From Cystobasidiopsis lactophilus (lineage: Eukaryota > Basidiomycota > Agaricostilbomycetes > Agaricostilbales > Chionosphaeraceae), in the NCBI GenBank assembly GCA_001599975.1, contig BCIO01000004.1, positions 471,434 through 535,433 on the forward strand: a stretch of 64,000 bases of DNA, in the 5' to 3' direction. Within the stretch, counting starts at the first letter, position 1. The number at the start of each line of letters is the position of its first letter. A model generated the notes under the pieces. The model was not told where the DNA came from. It did no database searches and saw only the letters and a program-made list of their open reading frames with translations. Positions 9,582 through 20,432 of the stretch are shown here, in pieces. The translations under genes and the position numbers were made by a program.

Positions 9582-12500
9582 TCAAAGGCGCATCCTTTTG
9601 CGCCTGAAAGCAGAAAGCGAGGCTTGCGACGCCATCGAGCCCGTTTCGACGGCCGCCATGTCTTGGTCCTCATCCTCCGGCGCCTCCTCGTCGTCATCGT
9701 GATCCTCGGCAGGGAGGCCATTGGCGCCAGCGGACATTTCGGGAGCTGCTTCATCATCTTCGGTCGCTGACCCGTCCACCTCTTCGACAGGCCGTTTCCG
9801 TGGCGAGACTTTGACCGGCCTTCGGGCTGGCTGGTCGTCTTCCTCTTCTGGTTCTTCCTCTTCGTCGTCGCCGTCAACGTATGTCTTGGTCACAGCGCTC
9901 CGACGGGGCTGGACGCGCTCGCCTTGCCGGGGCGGAGGAGGAGACGCCTTCTTCTTGCCGCCCTTCTTCGATTTCTTCGGTTTGGAGGTCGCCCCGTCGT
10001 CGTCGTCGTCTTGACCCTCCCCTTCGCTTGCCGGCGAGGACTGGCGGACACGCTTGGCAGCACGGGCAATCGCCCCGTCCTTGGCCATCACATTCGTGAG
10101 CTTCTTCATGTAGGCACGGCAGGCGTCGAAATGCTTGTCGGCGCCTAGTCGCATGTCGTGCTTATCGAACGCGCTGTCGAGATGAGATTGGATCTTGAGA
10201 GCTTCGGTGCCTTCGATGGTGAGCAAGAGCTGGCTGAGGCCCTTGAAGCACGCGAGGATGGCCGACTTCCGAGACGACTTGGCGGCCACTGCCAGCTTGT
10301 CAAAGATGGCGTCGATGGCTAGCTCGTGGACCTTGAGGAGCTGGTCGCTCGGAAGTTTCTTGAGGATGGTAAGGTGAGGCCCGCGCAGGATGATGCTGGT
10401 GGACAGGGCTTTGCAGAGGTCGTGGAAGTAGTTGGCCGGTAGAGCGTGGTCGTCAGCGATCAAAGTGATACCCTGTATGGTTTCGAGGTGAGGAAGGCTT
10501 GAAGGAAAGCGGAAATTCGTCTGACCTCGACCAAGGAGTCCGAGATGACGGTGATCACCCGGTCGACATTGCCATTGTAGATTCCGTCGCCCCGCAGAGC
10601 TTCCACCAAGAACTTGATGCACTCATCGATCAACTCGCTGAACCGGCCGTTCTGGGGAATGATACTCGACGAGTGCTGGATGTTGAGGCCACCCATGACG
10701 ATGGCGCGGACGAAGGACGACGTCAGCTCGGTGAAAGCATGCTGGGCTTCCAGCGCGTCACTGGTCTTGAGCTTGGGTGTTCGCTTGGGCTTGTCGGTCG
10801 TCTTCTTCCCATTGCTTCTGCCATTCGCTGCGCCTTCTTCGCCAGAGTCCTCGTTGTCCTCCAGCTCGGTGGCGCTCGAGGCATCGTCCGGTCCTTCGTC
10901 GCCCTCGTCCAGCGTTTCCTGGGCAAAACGCTCGATTTCCGCTTGGATGAAGCCTGCACAGCGGAACTGCAGCTCGTCTGGGCATTCTAGCCGAAGGGTC
11001 GCGAGGTGCTCGGTGTCGGACATGCCGGTGCCCATGCCAGCCAGTAAGGTCAAGAGCTGCATGAGCTTGATGAAGGCCTGTGAAAGCGGGAGCCAAGAAT
11101 GAGAGATGACTATCCAGTTGAGAGCACCACTTACAGACCGCCGAACATGCTCTGTTGCAGACGACGCGTTGCCGACCGCAAGCTCGCTGAGCCGGTCAAA
11201 AAGGTTGTCGCGGATCTCAACCAGGATTGTCAGCTGATTGGGTGGCGGATCTTGGGCCAGCAACTTGCTAGCGGACCACGCAAAGTAGAGGAAGTAGGTG
11301 TCCAGTGCATGAAGGGTCAGCTGGGACGCCAGATTTGAGAACAAATTCGAATGGAATGAGGGAGTGGGAGACCCACCAGCTCCTCTTCGAGGGAGCCCAG
11401 CATAGCTCGCTCGACCAGGACGTCGATCATGGAAAAGATGCTGGCATACTGCAAGCCTCCAGTGTCTTCAATGTCGGAGGTGATGTCCATATGTGTCGAG
11501 AAGGCACTCAGACGAGCCACCCAGCCGGTCAAAGCCGCTACCTCGTCAGGCTCCAAGCTCGCAGTGGCCAACTCTTTGGCTTCGGCGGCTGCGCGGACAT
11601 GCGACATCGTGTCATTAAGCAATTCGTCCAGCTTGGCCGTGTTGGTTTCACTCAGTGCTTTGAAAGATTGGAGGCGCTTGGCGACAGCGATGACTTGCTT
11701 CAAGATCTGAGCTGAGCTTTGCTGGAGGAAGATTTTGGCCAGCAGGTCCCAAAGGTGCTCGTAGTCCTGTGCGACCAAGACAAGCAAGATAAACTTGAGC
11801 GTCGGATTTGATTAGGGAGAATTCGCGCACCGTGATCATGCGCATTTCGAGGAAGACCTCCATGTTCAAGACCAAGGGCAGCTCCAACACAGGCGCGATC
11901 CGCTGCACCTCGTTTTGATACTTGGTCAAGCAGCGGGGCAGTAAAGGCACCATAGCCCGGCTGATTTGGTTCACTTGCTCATCATCGTTGTTCTGGCAGA
12001 GGAGGTCAACACCAATCCGAATCAAGTTTGAACCCAACCAACCTTTTTGTCTGCCGCCGCCGCATCCACAACGGCATGCTTCACAGCCTGGCAGAACACC
12101 TCAACGAGCACCGTCTCTTCTGACTCGACGAGCTTCAAAGCGTCGTCCAAATCGGTGGCTGAGCCGTCCATCGACGTGTTCGCCCCGGAGCCCGAATGGT
12201 CCAGCAGCAAATAGTCCGCCATGCCTTCCCACTTGCGCAACACGCTCGATTCCTTCCACAAGGCATCGACAGCCAGGCCAATGCGCGATTGGGCGGCGGT
12301 GCGCTGCTCGGACAAAGGCACAAACGACGATTGGGCCTCTTCGCCTGGCTGCACTTCCTCGTCTTCGTCGGCGACGCAAAGCTGGGCGTGGGAGTCGAGA
12401 AGCTTCGCAGCCGACTTGAACCAGATTCGGTCTTTGAGAGTGGTGGTCTCCTCGTCTTCGTCCACGTCGTCCGCCTGCGCTGGTGGTGGATTCGAAAGGA

Positions 12501-14063
12501 CACCTTCGCTGATCAAATCGTCGACCTCTTCCTGAACGAGCGAGAGGTAGAAAGGGGCAACGGCGCGCCGCACCTTGTCATCGACGTGGAAGATGAGCTT
12601 GGCAAGGGAGGCGCGCTGCTCCTCTTCGAGCATGCCGTGGGTGTTGATGAACTGCAGGACGGCCAAAGCGAGTTTGCGGACAGCCAGGTCGGGTTCTGCG
12701 CACGCCATCTCGACGAGGCGGGCCTTGAAGCGCTCGGTGAAGTGCTGCAAAGAGCCGAGCTGCTCCGGCTTGGAGTAGAGTCGCTCAAGCGCCCTCAGCG
12801 CTTCCAGGCGGGCGTCTTTGCTCTGTGGGATGTGCAACACCGTCAGACATGGTTTTTGAAGGCCAACAGGGCGCGGAGAACCCACGAGATCGGTCAAGTT
12901 CCACCCGAGGTAGCGCAGATGGTCGCCGTCGACATAGTGCTCCGGGTAGTGCTCCATCCAGTCGCCGAGCGCCCGTACACACTCGCAGCGGATGGCGGGC
13001 TCGGCGTCCCTGTAGCGGTGGACAAACACGCCGTCGAAGAGCTCCTTGAGGTACTCTTGGAGGCGGAGCTTGCGCGAGTGCAGCACCTGCACATTCTCCT
13101 TGAGCGACTTCAGCCTAGCCTTGTCGGCCCTGGCCTTTTTGGACTCGGCCTCTTGCTGCCTCGATGCGCTGGCGAACTCGGCAGACACCTCGTTGGCCAC
13201 TTTGCAGACGGCGGTGATGAAGTCGAGCACGATGACGGTCGAGGTGTGCCGGAAGGAGCGCAGGCGGGACGAGGTGGCGGCGACAAGCCAAGTTTGGAAC
13301 GTTTCGCAGAAGATGTCGTCGTAAAGGATGTCGGCCGAGTGGGTGTTGGCGGTGAGCCGATTCAAGAACTCGGCGAGCGAGGTGCGAAAGCGGGCCAGGT
13401 TCTTGGCTGCTGCGCCTGTCACAGAAGGCAAGAGGGGGTAGGCCCGCTGGGCAGCTTTTTGGAAGGACTCTTGGATGGAGTCGAGGTGATCAGGTGCGGC
13501 GTCGAGGTCGAGCACTTGATATTGGTCGATGGACTCATCGCAGCCGCAGCACTGCTTGCCCTGATGCTTAATACCTGCACATGAGTAGAAAATAGAACAG
13601 GAACGCACTCGAATGACAAAGTTGACGAGCTCTGACAGCGGTTCGCCTTTGTCTTCGGAGGCCAAATAAGACTGCACCCATTCGTCGCTGGTGAGGCCCA
13701 AGGCTGATCCGGCGTGCCTGACGGCCTCGAACAGGCTGTTGTCCGTGGCGATGGCAAACTTGAGGGCGGGCTGGGCCTTGGCAGGCCTCTTGCGAGCTGC
13801 CGCCTTCTTCTTGGGCCGCTCGTCCTCATCCTCCGAATCGTCCGGCTCGTCCTCCTCCTGCGACTCGAGCTCGTCCACATCCTGGTCGTCTTGCTGCTGC
13901 TGTTGTTTGCGCCGCTTCTTGCTGGGCCCCTCGTAGTCTTGCTCTGCTCGGAAGCGCATGAATTTCCCGGTGTTTTGGTGCTGCTGTCAAAGCGCTCCCG
14001 CTCACCCTGGAACTTGACCACGCTCTTGCGCGGCCGGCTGCTCCGTCGCGGCTCTTCTGCCAT
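9582..14063 (-). CDS. SCC3: Cohesin subunit Scc3/STAG
   Basis: This is the HEAT-repeat subunit of cohesin (Scc3/Psc3/STAG), which binds the Scc1 kleisin and DNA to hold sister chromatids together. The start at 14063 gives a basic N-terminus (MAEEPRRSSRPRKSVVKF). A phase-1 intron near 13938-14006 joins it to EQDYEGPSKKRRK and an acidic Asp/Glu region. The STAG-type core follows: LFEAVRHAGSALGLTSDEW, then the segment with GDWMEHYPEHYVDGDHLRYL and LDLDAAPDHLD. More helical repeat sequence follows across several short introns (near 13570-13610, 11790-12040, 11340-11390, 11090-11135, 10480-10525). The C-terminus is low-complexity, with acidic blocks and basic stretches such as KPKKSKKGGKKK, ending KRMRL. 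Total length is about 1,350 residues, normal for the family. Identification is strong; some internal splice sites are approximate. Confidence -1.
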
Positions 14064-14287
14064 TCTAGAGCACACACGGACAGAGGCACCGGGGTATAAA
14101 GGGGGCAAGATGATTGGAGCGGGTCCAAAGTTAGCGGGCGTGGTGTCGCGCGGTCGCCAGTGGCAAATTTGGGAGGTCTTGGCTATGAGATTGCAAGAAT
14201 TACAAACTACTGCCAATCTGGAACAGATATCACGTCCAGATAAGGGACCCATCGAACAAGCGACATTGTCGAGGCGCAGACGTATGG

Positions 14288-15228
14288 TCATTGGTGGCGG
14301 GACATCAGGATCTCAGCCCAGCAACTAACTTCAGCCAAATCGCGTCTGAGCTTGACAAGCTGCATGAATTCAGGCTTATGACGATCGGCCCACAGCACAT
14401 GGGCACCGGCGGTCGCAGTATGCATTTTGTAAGCCTGTTTGTGAAGGTTGTAAGTATGCATTTGTCTTATTTGACATAGTGTGAAGAACGTACAGTGTCG
14501 TATATGGCCTCAGCGCGGCCAAAGTAGATGCCTGGTTTGCCTCTTGGGTCGAAGGCAGCCCCACGACCGATGGTGAAAGTGGCGTCCAACAGCTGCGGTC
14601 TGGCGTCTTCTATGACGGCTTGATACAGGGTGCGAAGTGAAGACTGGACCCTATTAGTGAGTTTGGAAGAACTGAAGCGGTTCGCGTGCTCACGAAGAGT
14701 GGTCGAAGCTCCCTGCCAATGGTGTTGCTATTGAGGATCATCTCGTCGACTTGGATCCTGGATTTGAGAAGGGCCTGAAGACTAGCGCTTCCAAATAGTT
14801 CATTCGCTTCTAGGACTTTCTCCATCGAAAAGGCGAGGGCGCCCCAACCAAAACGATCTTTTTCAGCGCCCTCCACGTCGTGGCCCTTGGCCATGAACTG
14901 AAACAAGGCATTTTATAGGTATTTGCCGCATCTTCAACCAAAGGCTCACAGCTAAAATTCCGTCTTTCGCCCTGTCGACGTGGCACATGAAATTGAAAAG
15001 GTGCGAGAGCGCATTGGTGAGGACGAAGGGGCCGACGACCCATTTGACCGCATTGGACGTCCAGTGCACGCGCAAAATCAATGGTTTGAGAACGTATTCG
15101 TATGCTGAAGCCTCCATTGCAGAGTGGTGGATAAAATCAAGGGTCGCCACCGCGCCTTTATAGTCTAGGGAGACAGAAGCATCACGCGGCTACGAAAGTA
15201 ATACGGTACGAGCAGAAGCATCAGTCAT
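14288..15228 (-). CDS. Hypothetical protein (about 250 residues)
   Basis: I do not recognise this family. A multi-exon reading on the minus strand starts at 15228 (MTDASA), continues after a short intron as YKGAVATLDFIHHSAMEAS, and runs through ALKPLIL-like helical sequence, GHDVEGAEKDRFGWGALAF, LLKSRIQVDEMILNSN and ATFTIGRGAAFDPRGKPG. It ends in an exon reading AYKMHTATAGAHVLWADR with TGA at 14288. Introns were placed at GTACCG near 15208, near 14900-14945, near 14650-14695 and at GTACGT near 14435-14493; each gives an open join. It looks mostly helical and soluble. It lies between SCC3 and an F-box-like gene, both also minus. Confidence is moderate that the gene is real, low on function. 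Confidence -1.
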
Positions 15229-15637
15229 GTCCTTGGTCTGGTGGCAAGACGAGGAGAAGCAGTTTCAAGACCGTTTCAGGACAAGGAGGACAGAAGTCAG
15301 CGAGGCGGTGCTCCGTTCCAGTCTGGCCTTCCTACGACCAGGGACTTGCAGAGAGGCAGGAAGTAAGTAGGTGACAGCATGTATCGGCAACATGGCGGAG
15401 CCTGATGGAAGAGAAGAAAGCTGCCGAGAGCCGGCTGCATTACAAGCCCAGACGCGGCGCCTCCCAAGGGCCAGAAGCGGCGCGGACTTGCCCCATTTTG
15501 AAAGCCGCGACGGACGCATGTCCACCAACCCGACCAGAGAAGCGAACGAAACGTCGTAAGATTCACAAATCTGAATATCAGTCAGCCTCAAGGACAGGCC
15601 CAAAAGCCGGTGGGAAACCTTACTTCTTCGGGCCCTC
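15229..15637. other. Intergenic stretch, no gene seen
   Basis: About 400 bp between two minus-strand genes. Short open frames occur on both strands but none has convincing splice structure or a recognisable domain. It probably holds the promoter of the hypothetical gene at 14288-15228 and the 3' region of the F-box-like gene. Confidence -1.
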
Positions 15638-16879
15638 TCAAAAGCAATTCTGGATCCTTCGAAACAAGGGCGTCTTCCAGTATTCTTTCAGCGGGACGGT
15701 GCACCGCAAACCAATTGTCACTCGAGAAGCATCATTTTCGGTAACGGCCATGGGAGGGTGAAGTTGGAGCCCTGCGTCTTCGTCAATGATCACCACGTTC
15801 TCCCAGTCCGATGAATTCTCCGAAGGACAAGATCGGAGTTTGGCGAGGAAGCGACTGGACAAGGGTGAGGAGTAGCCGAAAAGTACGGATCGCAGGGATG
15901 GCGGACGGCGGCTGACAAAGGATCCTGAACCGAGCAACACTTCTTCCAGCCCCGCTTCAGCTAGGTTAAACATCTCGAGGCTTTTCAAGCGCAACCGGTG
16001 AAGAATTGACCAGTCGATTGAGCCCTCTGGGGGGTCGTCGGCGTTGAACGATATGGACAAAAGGCTGACGGACGCTGGCAAGTGCGCAAGGAGGTCGAAA
16101 TTGAGCAGGCGAGCGATTCGGCACTCCCTTAAGCTCGTCATGGCGGCGACGAAAGGACCAAGCCAAGAGCCTTGCTCGATATAAAGGACTTCGACGGTTT
16201 CCAAGTGCTTGCTTTGGTGATCTCCTGAGCCAGTAGAGACGTGTATGTTCAGCGACGTAGTAGGTCTGGAAGCGGAGCGGAGCAGCGCATTCAAATTGAG
16301 TTGCGTGCGCCAATCGATCCCAATGTCCCCTTCTGAGTCCCAAATCGTGAGCTCTGTGAGGCGAAGAGTACGAAGTTGGTGCGGCCAGTACCCTTGCTGA
16401 CCAAAAAGGTATCTTGGTGTGCAAACGATGAGGTGGATGTTCCGAAAAACCGAAGGGTTGAGGACGGTCCATGCTTCGTGCGTATCGGCCCAATCGAACG
16501 AATAGAAGAGTTCCAGAGTGTGGATGAGGGTTTGGTGCAAAGCGATATAGCGAAGAAAGGCGAGATGGGCACGTAACTCCTCGTGATCCAGAATCGCCTT
16601 GCCGTCACGAAAGGCCCTGTTCTTGGCCAAACACACAACCACCCTCTTCAGCCCCTTCTGCAGCACGATCGGGCGCAGAGCAGAGCACAAGATCGACATC
16701 CGGGCGACATAGGCGACGTGATTCTGGCCAGCATAGCGCTCGGCGCCGCCGTAGTCACGGCCACCGAACAAAGGCTCGCCGGTGCCCGCAACCGTGCACA
16801 AGCTCCCTTGTTTGTCGCTGAACACTTCCTCCCAGATTTTGAGGAGCAGCTCGGTTGGTAGAAACTGGAAACGGGACAT
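15638..16879 (-). CDS. F-box-like protein, single exon
   Basis: The N-terminus MSRFQFLPTELLLKIWEEVF fits the start of a fungal F-box motif (LPxELLxxIxxxV), which recruits substrates to SCF ubiquitin ligases through Skp1. The rest is a long, Leu-rich, repeat-like body (LRTLRLTELTIWD, LKSLEMFNLAEAGLEEVLL, LRSVLFGYSSPL) as in the large divergent families of fungal F-box proteins with degenerate LRRs. The ATG at 16879 was preferred to upstream non-ATG extensions because it starts just before the motif. The frame is open for about 413 residues without introns and stops after RRIQNCF. A second protein of this architecture lies at 32253-33568 on the other strand; both start with (R)FQ(F/D)LPTE(L/T)LLxIW. 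Substrate unknown. Confidence -1.
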   Translation of the reverse strand: MSRFQFLPTELLLKIWEEVFSDKQGSLCTVAGTGEPLFGGRDYGGAERYAGQNHVAYVARMSILCSALRPIVLQKGLKRVVVCLAKNRAFRDGKAILDHEELRAHLAFLRYIALHQTLIHTLELFYSFDWADTHEAWTVLNPSVFRNIHLIVCTPRYLFGQQGYWPHQLRTLRLTELTIWDSEGDIGIDWRTQLNLNALLRSASRPTTSLNIHVSTGSGDHQSKHLETVEVLYIEQGSWLGPFVAAMTSLRECRIARLLNFDLLAHLPASVSLLSISFNADDPPEGSIDWSILHRLRLKSLEMFNLAEAGLEEVLLGSGSFVSRRPPSLRSVLFGYSSPLSSRFLAKLRSCPSENSSDWENVVIIDEDAGLQLHPPMAVTENDASRVTIGLRCTVPLKEYWKTPLFRRIQNCF

Positions 16880-17251
16880 GGCAGCCTGCGCAATTCGCGT
16901 CAATGCGATTCGGGACCAAAAGAAGGCAAAGGGGCAAGCACCAGCGATGGCGAGCTTCTGCAGGCCTGAATGGGCATCAGCTCCATGCCCACAGTGCTAG
17001 AGCAACAGAACGCACCGTCTGGGACGATTTTATCAGGCCAAAGGTGCTGCGCAGGTCAAGGAGTTCAGCGCATCCCCAACCATCGCTCAAAGCTCAAGTC
17101 GAGAGTGGCGGTGGCACCACCCGAGGCCAACAAGGTATTTGACAAGGTCGTTGGCATGCTGCAAGAATTGCTAGTAGTGTACAAGGGTATGGACACGGTT
17201 GGTCTCCTAAAGCAATCATTAGGTTTCTAAGGGTGGTTGGAGAGAGGTCTT
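16880..17251. other. Intergenic stretch
   Basis: About 370 bp between the start of the F-box-like gene and the stop of the GT23-like gene, both on the minus strand. I see no open reading frame with recognisable content. It should hold the F-box gene promoter and the 3' UTR of the glycosyltransferase. Confidence -1.
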
Positions 17252-18820
17252 CTAGGAGTCGCTGTCGCTGTCGTCCTCGGCTACGCCCATCGTAACGTTG
17301 ACCCAATAGCCAACTTGTCTAGTGGTCGGGTCGACTGCAAGGTGGTGAGTTCAGTTGCCACGGCAAAAGTAGGGTGGCAAAAACCACTCACACCGCCGGT
17401 CGATGGACCTCACGAGCCTTGACGGGCCGCCTAACATTATGCTGATGCGGCCAACGTTCTGCACATATGACGATAATGTGAGCCAAGTGCCACTGGGCTG
17501 AGAGCGAGAGATGGACGCACAGATGATCCCGTCACAATAAATGCATCTGTTCGTTTTCGAAGCTGTCAGCACGGAGTGTGCCAAAGGAGAGGACGAAGAC
17601 GAACCGCTGTGCAATGCCAGAACGGAGACGTCGCGGATCATGGTCCGGGTGTTGTCGACCCGCTCGTTGATATCCCAGTTGATGAAGTCGGCCGCCTGGT
17701 GGCCCTTGAGGCCGTCGGCTGGCGGCGGCAAAAGTCGAAGGTTGAAGTGTTTTGATAGGGGATTTTGGGAGAAGAGCTTGAGCGCGTCCGGCTCGACGGT
17801 CATCAAGGCCAAAGTGGGTTTGGAGCAGAGCCAGCACTGGCGCTCGGGCGTGTGCTGGAGCGCTTGCAAGGCGGCTTCGAGGTAGAGCGTCGTGTTGCCG
17901 CAGTTTTCAGTGACTGGGCACTCCTTTTGGAGCTTGTCGCCGCCGCGGTAGTGGAGGCCAATGACCGGCGCGCGGTCGGCCGGGTTTTGGTCGAGCCCCC
18001 AGTCCTTGGCCAGCTTGGTGATCATCTCTTGGACCTCTGCGCGCGGCGTCCACAGCCTCAAAAACTCCTTGTGCAGCTCTTCGAAGATGGCCTGGATCGG
18101 CGCCGGCGCGGTTTGGTCCCAAGCCAGCGGCGAGTTTGAATCGAGCGGTGGGAGCTGCGAGTAGGCCTCGATGTCGATGTACTTCTCGACGAGCCACTCG
18201 TCGATGTGTGGGTGCATGCCGCGGATCATGTAGAGGTGGTCCGCGGTCTGCCAGCCCGGGGTGCCCACCCGCTTCCGCCCCCACTGCTTGTACGCCGTGC
18301 GCGCGGGCTGGCACGTCAACGCTGGCATGTCGAAGTAGTCCTCGTATTTGCCATAGGCCCAGTCGTCATTCGCCATGACCAGCACGGCGTCTGTTGAAAC
18401 GCGCGGAACAATTTGAGCACGCAAACAGAGATGGAGGGATCCCAACGCACAATCATGCTCCCTCGCCCACAGTGCTGCCCTGACGAAGATGCCAAAGGAC
18501 GAGCCAAAGCCAACAGACCGACCTGTGGAACAAACGCGAATTGGAAATTGCCTCGGGCCCCCCAAATTTAGGTGCATAGAAGGTGGAAAGGGCGACGCAC
18601 TGAACGCATATAAGAATGTCTTTTTGCAGGCCGGCAGCTGCTGCGGCGCGACGGCGGGGACAGCTAACGGCACCTGTGAGTCGGCAGCAGGCACATAAGA
18701 GCGGTGGAAGAAGGCCCCTGGGCGATCCGGGTGCAATCTGTAGGCGACTAGGAAGAAGCCCGCGACGAGGGAGAGCAGGACGAGCGAGAAGAAGGAGCGT
18801 GTTGAGGCATACTGCAGCAT
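17252..18820 (-). CDS. GT23-like (alpha-1,6-fucosyltransferase-fold) type II membrane glycosyltransferase
   Basis: The protein begins MLQYASTRSFFSLVLLSLV, a short cytoplasmic tail plus a signal anchor, as in Golgi type II glycosyltransferases. The lumenal part has VIGLHYRGGDKLQKECP, matching the nucleotide-sugar-binding H-R-G/R region of the GT23/O-fucosyltransferase superfamily. Near the end, splicing gives LALHSDAFIVTGSSNVGR and GGPSRLVRSIDRR, a typical Rossmann-fold C-terminal block. Introns that restore this consensus: near 18520-18580, 18391-18450 (joins EHD to YAVLVMANDDWAYGKY), about 17560-17616, about 17460-17523, and a last one near 17345-17408 leading to VGYWVNVTMGV and an acidic DDSDSDS end with stop at 17252. 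A single-frame reading to 17351 misses these joins. The donor is probably GDP-sugar, but the specific sugar is inference. Confidence -1.
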
Positions 18821-18864
18821 GGCCCTCGTTGGAGTTGTCGTGGAGCGTCTATAATATAAGAGTC
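18821..18864. promoter_or_regulatory. 44-bp divergent promoter with TATA-like element
   Basis: Only 44 bp separate the start codon of the minus-strand glycosyltransferase (18820) from the first ATG of the plus-strand hypothetical gene (18865). The gap contains the A/T-rich run TATAATATAAG (about 18850-18860). Either the two share a core promoter or one 5' UTR starts inside the other gene. Confidence -1.
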
Positions 18865-20157
18865 ATGAGCGGTGAGCAGGTGGACGAAGCGGGCCAAAGG
18901 AAGGAGAACGGAGGCGGCTTGCCAAGCCTAAATTTCCTGCACGCGACTGGACCCAGGCCTGACGTTTCATCCGGCTTGGAGTTGCTCCAACAACTTGAGG
19001 CACTTGTTTCGAGGGTGCGCACACATGGACATCGACCAGCCAGCGCCACCAGGGCGAGCTGAGCTGGTCCAGCAAGCGCTCCAATTCCTGATCAAGTCGA
19101 GCCGCACGCTGCAGCCCGTTGGCTTCCCTGTTGCTCGTCGGTGTCTGCACTCTTGCACGGGCTAGAGTCCCGTCAGCTAACACTGGGACGCAGCGGTCAC
19201 CAAGAAGAGGCCCATCAAGCCGTTCAAAGAAGCCTCCAAATTCAAAGACCTCAACCCGCCCGCTGTCCAGGCATGGCTGCACGCCAACCCTGGGGCCAAG
19301 CGCTCAAGGGAAGCCTGCGAGGAGCCTTTCCCGCTGACCGCATTGGGCAAGAGGCGCGCCCAGAGCGCTTCCCTTCCTCCGCTGCCTTCATCGTCGGCTG
19401 TTGTTTTGGGCGCCAGCGAAAGCAGCTTACAGCGTCTGCCAGCCTCCTCCAACCCGGCCATAGGCTTCTCCTCCCAGCTGCAAGACAACATAGCGACCCA
19501 ATCCAGTGTGCCAGCGCCCGAGAGACGAACAACAGAGCAGCCGGACCCGCTCGATGTTCTCGGCCATGAGATGCTCGAACACCGGATTCAAAAGGCAAGG
19601 GCTCCTCTCCCATTTCATCATGCATGTGTCGCTGAACAGGAGCTTCGTTGCAGCCGCACCGTATTAGCTCAAAGAAGCCGTTCACTGGCCTGCCCGAGCA
19701 CTTGCCGGCCAAATGGAAGCCGGCCAAGATCCGCCACTCTGCTGTGGCCAACGCGAAGGAGCTCATGCAAGGAGAAGGCAACGGCTTCTGGGTCGTGCCC
19801 GTCACTTTCGGGCTCACGTCCGACTCCACCTTGGTCTCGCGCCCAACTTGGAACCCTGCCCCAGCTCCCAATCCCGACCGGCCGGCTCCCATCGTTTGGA
19901 CTTTCCGAAAGTTGGAGATATTTTGGAAGGTCTTGGAGCAGTGGGCGGCGCAGACGGGCGGGTTGGAGGTCCAGTGCTACTTTGACGCCGACTCGCCGGG
20001 CTTGGGCGACCACATCCGCCTCCACTGCGAGAACGACAGCGCGCTGTACTTGCGCCGCGTCATCACCGGTGCTTTTGTCACGAAGGACAGCTCTTGGCTT
20101 GACGGCGTGGCTTTTGGGTGGTACCGGGCTGATGGCTCCCTGCTCCTCACCGCTTAA
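18865..20157 (+). CDS. Hypothetical protein with conserved-looking C-terminal domain; contains a probable GC-AG intron
   Basis: Family not recognised. It starts MSGEQVDEAGQRKENGGG, with a short helical segment (GLELLQQLEALVSR) and then QALQFLIKSSRTL. A middle exon reads KKRPIKPFKEASKFKDLNPP and WLHANPGAKR, followed by a Ser/Pro-rich linker. The last exon reads SSKKPFTGLPEHLPAKWKPA, GNGFWVVPVTFGL and LEVQCYFDADSPGLGDHIRL, ending SLLLTA at 20157. Frame is kept across 19595-19653 only if that 59-nt segment is removed; it begins GCAAGG and ends TTGCAG, with GCTGAAC as a branch-point candidate, so a GC-AG intron is likely. Exact junctions near 19019-19195 are not resolved. The KKRP basic cluster could be a nuclear signal; function unknown. 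Confidence -1.
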
Positions 20158-20432
20158 CTCGCCCGCCCAGCCTGCCGTTCCCACCTCCGACCAAGACCTG
20201 GTGTCCGTATACAACGAGTAGGACATGACTGCGAGGCAGTTGCCGCGGAGAGGCTCTGGCCTAGGCCAGCTTTTCCCCTTTGTTGCTGGGCGACAACTCG
20301 GAAGCCTTCTTGAACGCCCTGTCCACCTCTCTCGCCCGGTTGCGTTCGTTTCGAAGTCCCCTGAACGCCCATTTCGACTTTCTGCGACCATCTCTGGCCA
20401 ACTGAACACGCCATGCCCACCGCGCTCGGGCC

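Noticed and set aside
12196-13584. Long plus-strand open frame of 462 codons
   Set aside because: It is antisense to the SCC3 exon that matches the STAG family; GC-rich codon bias of the real gene opens the shadow frame.
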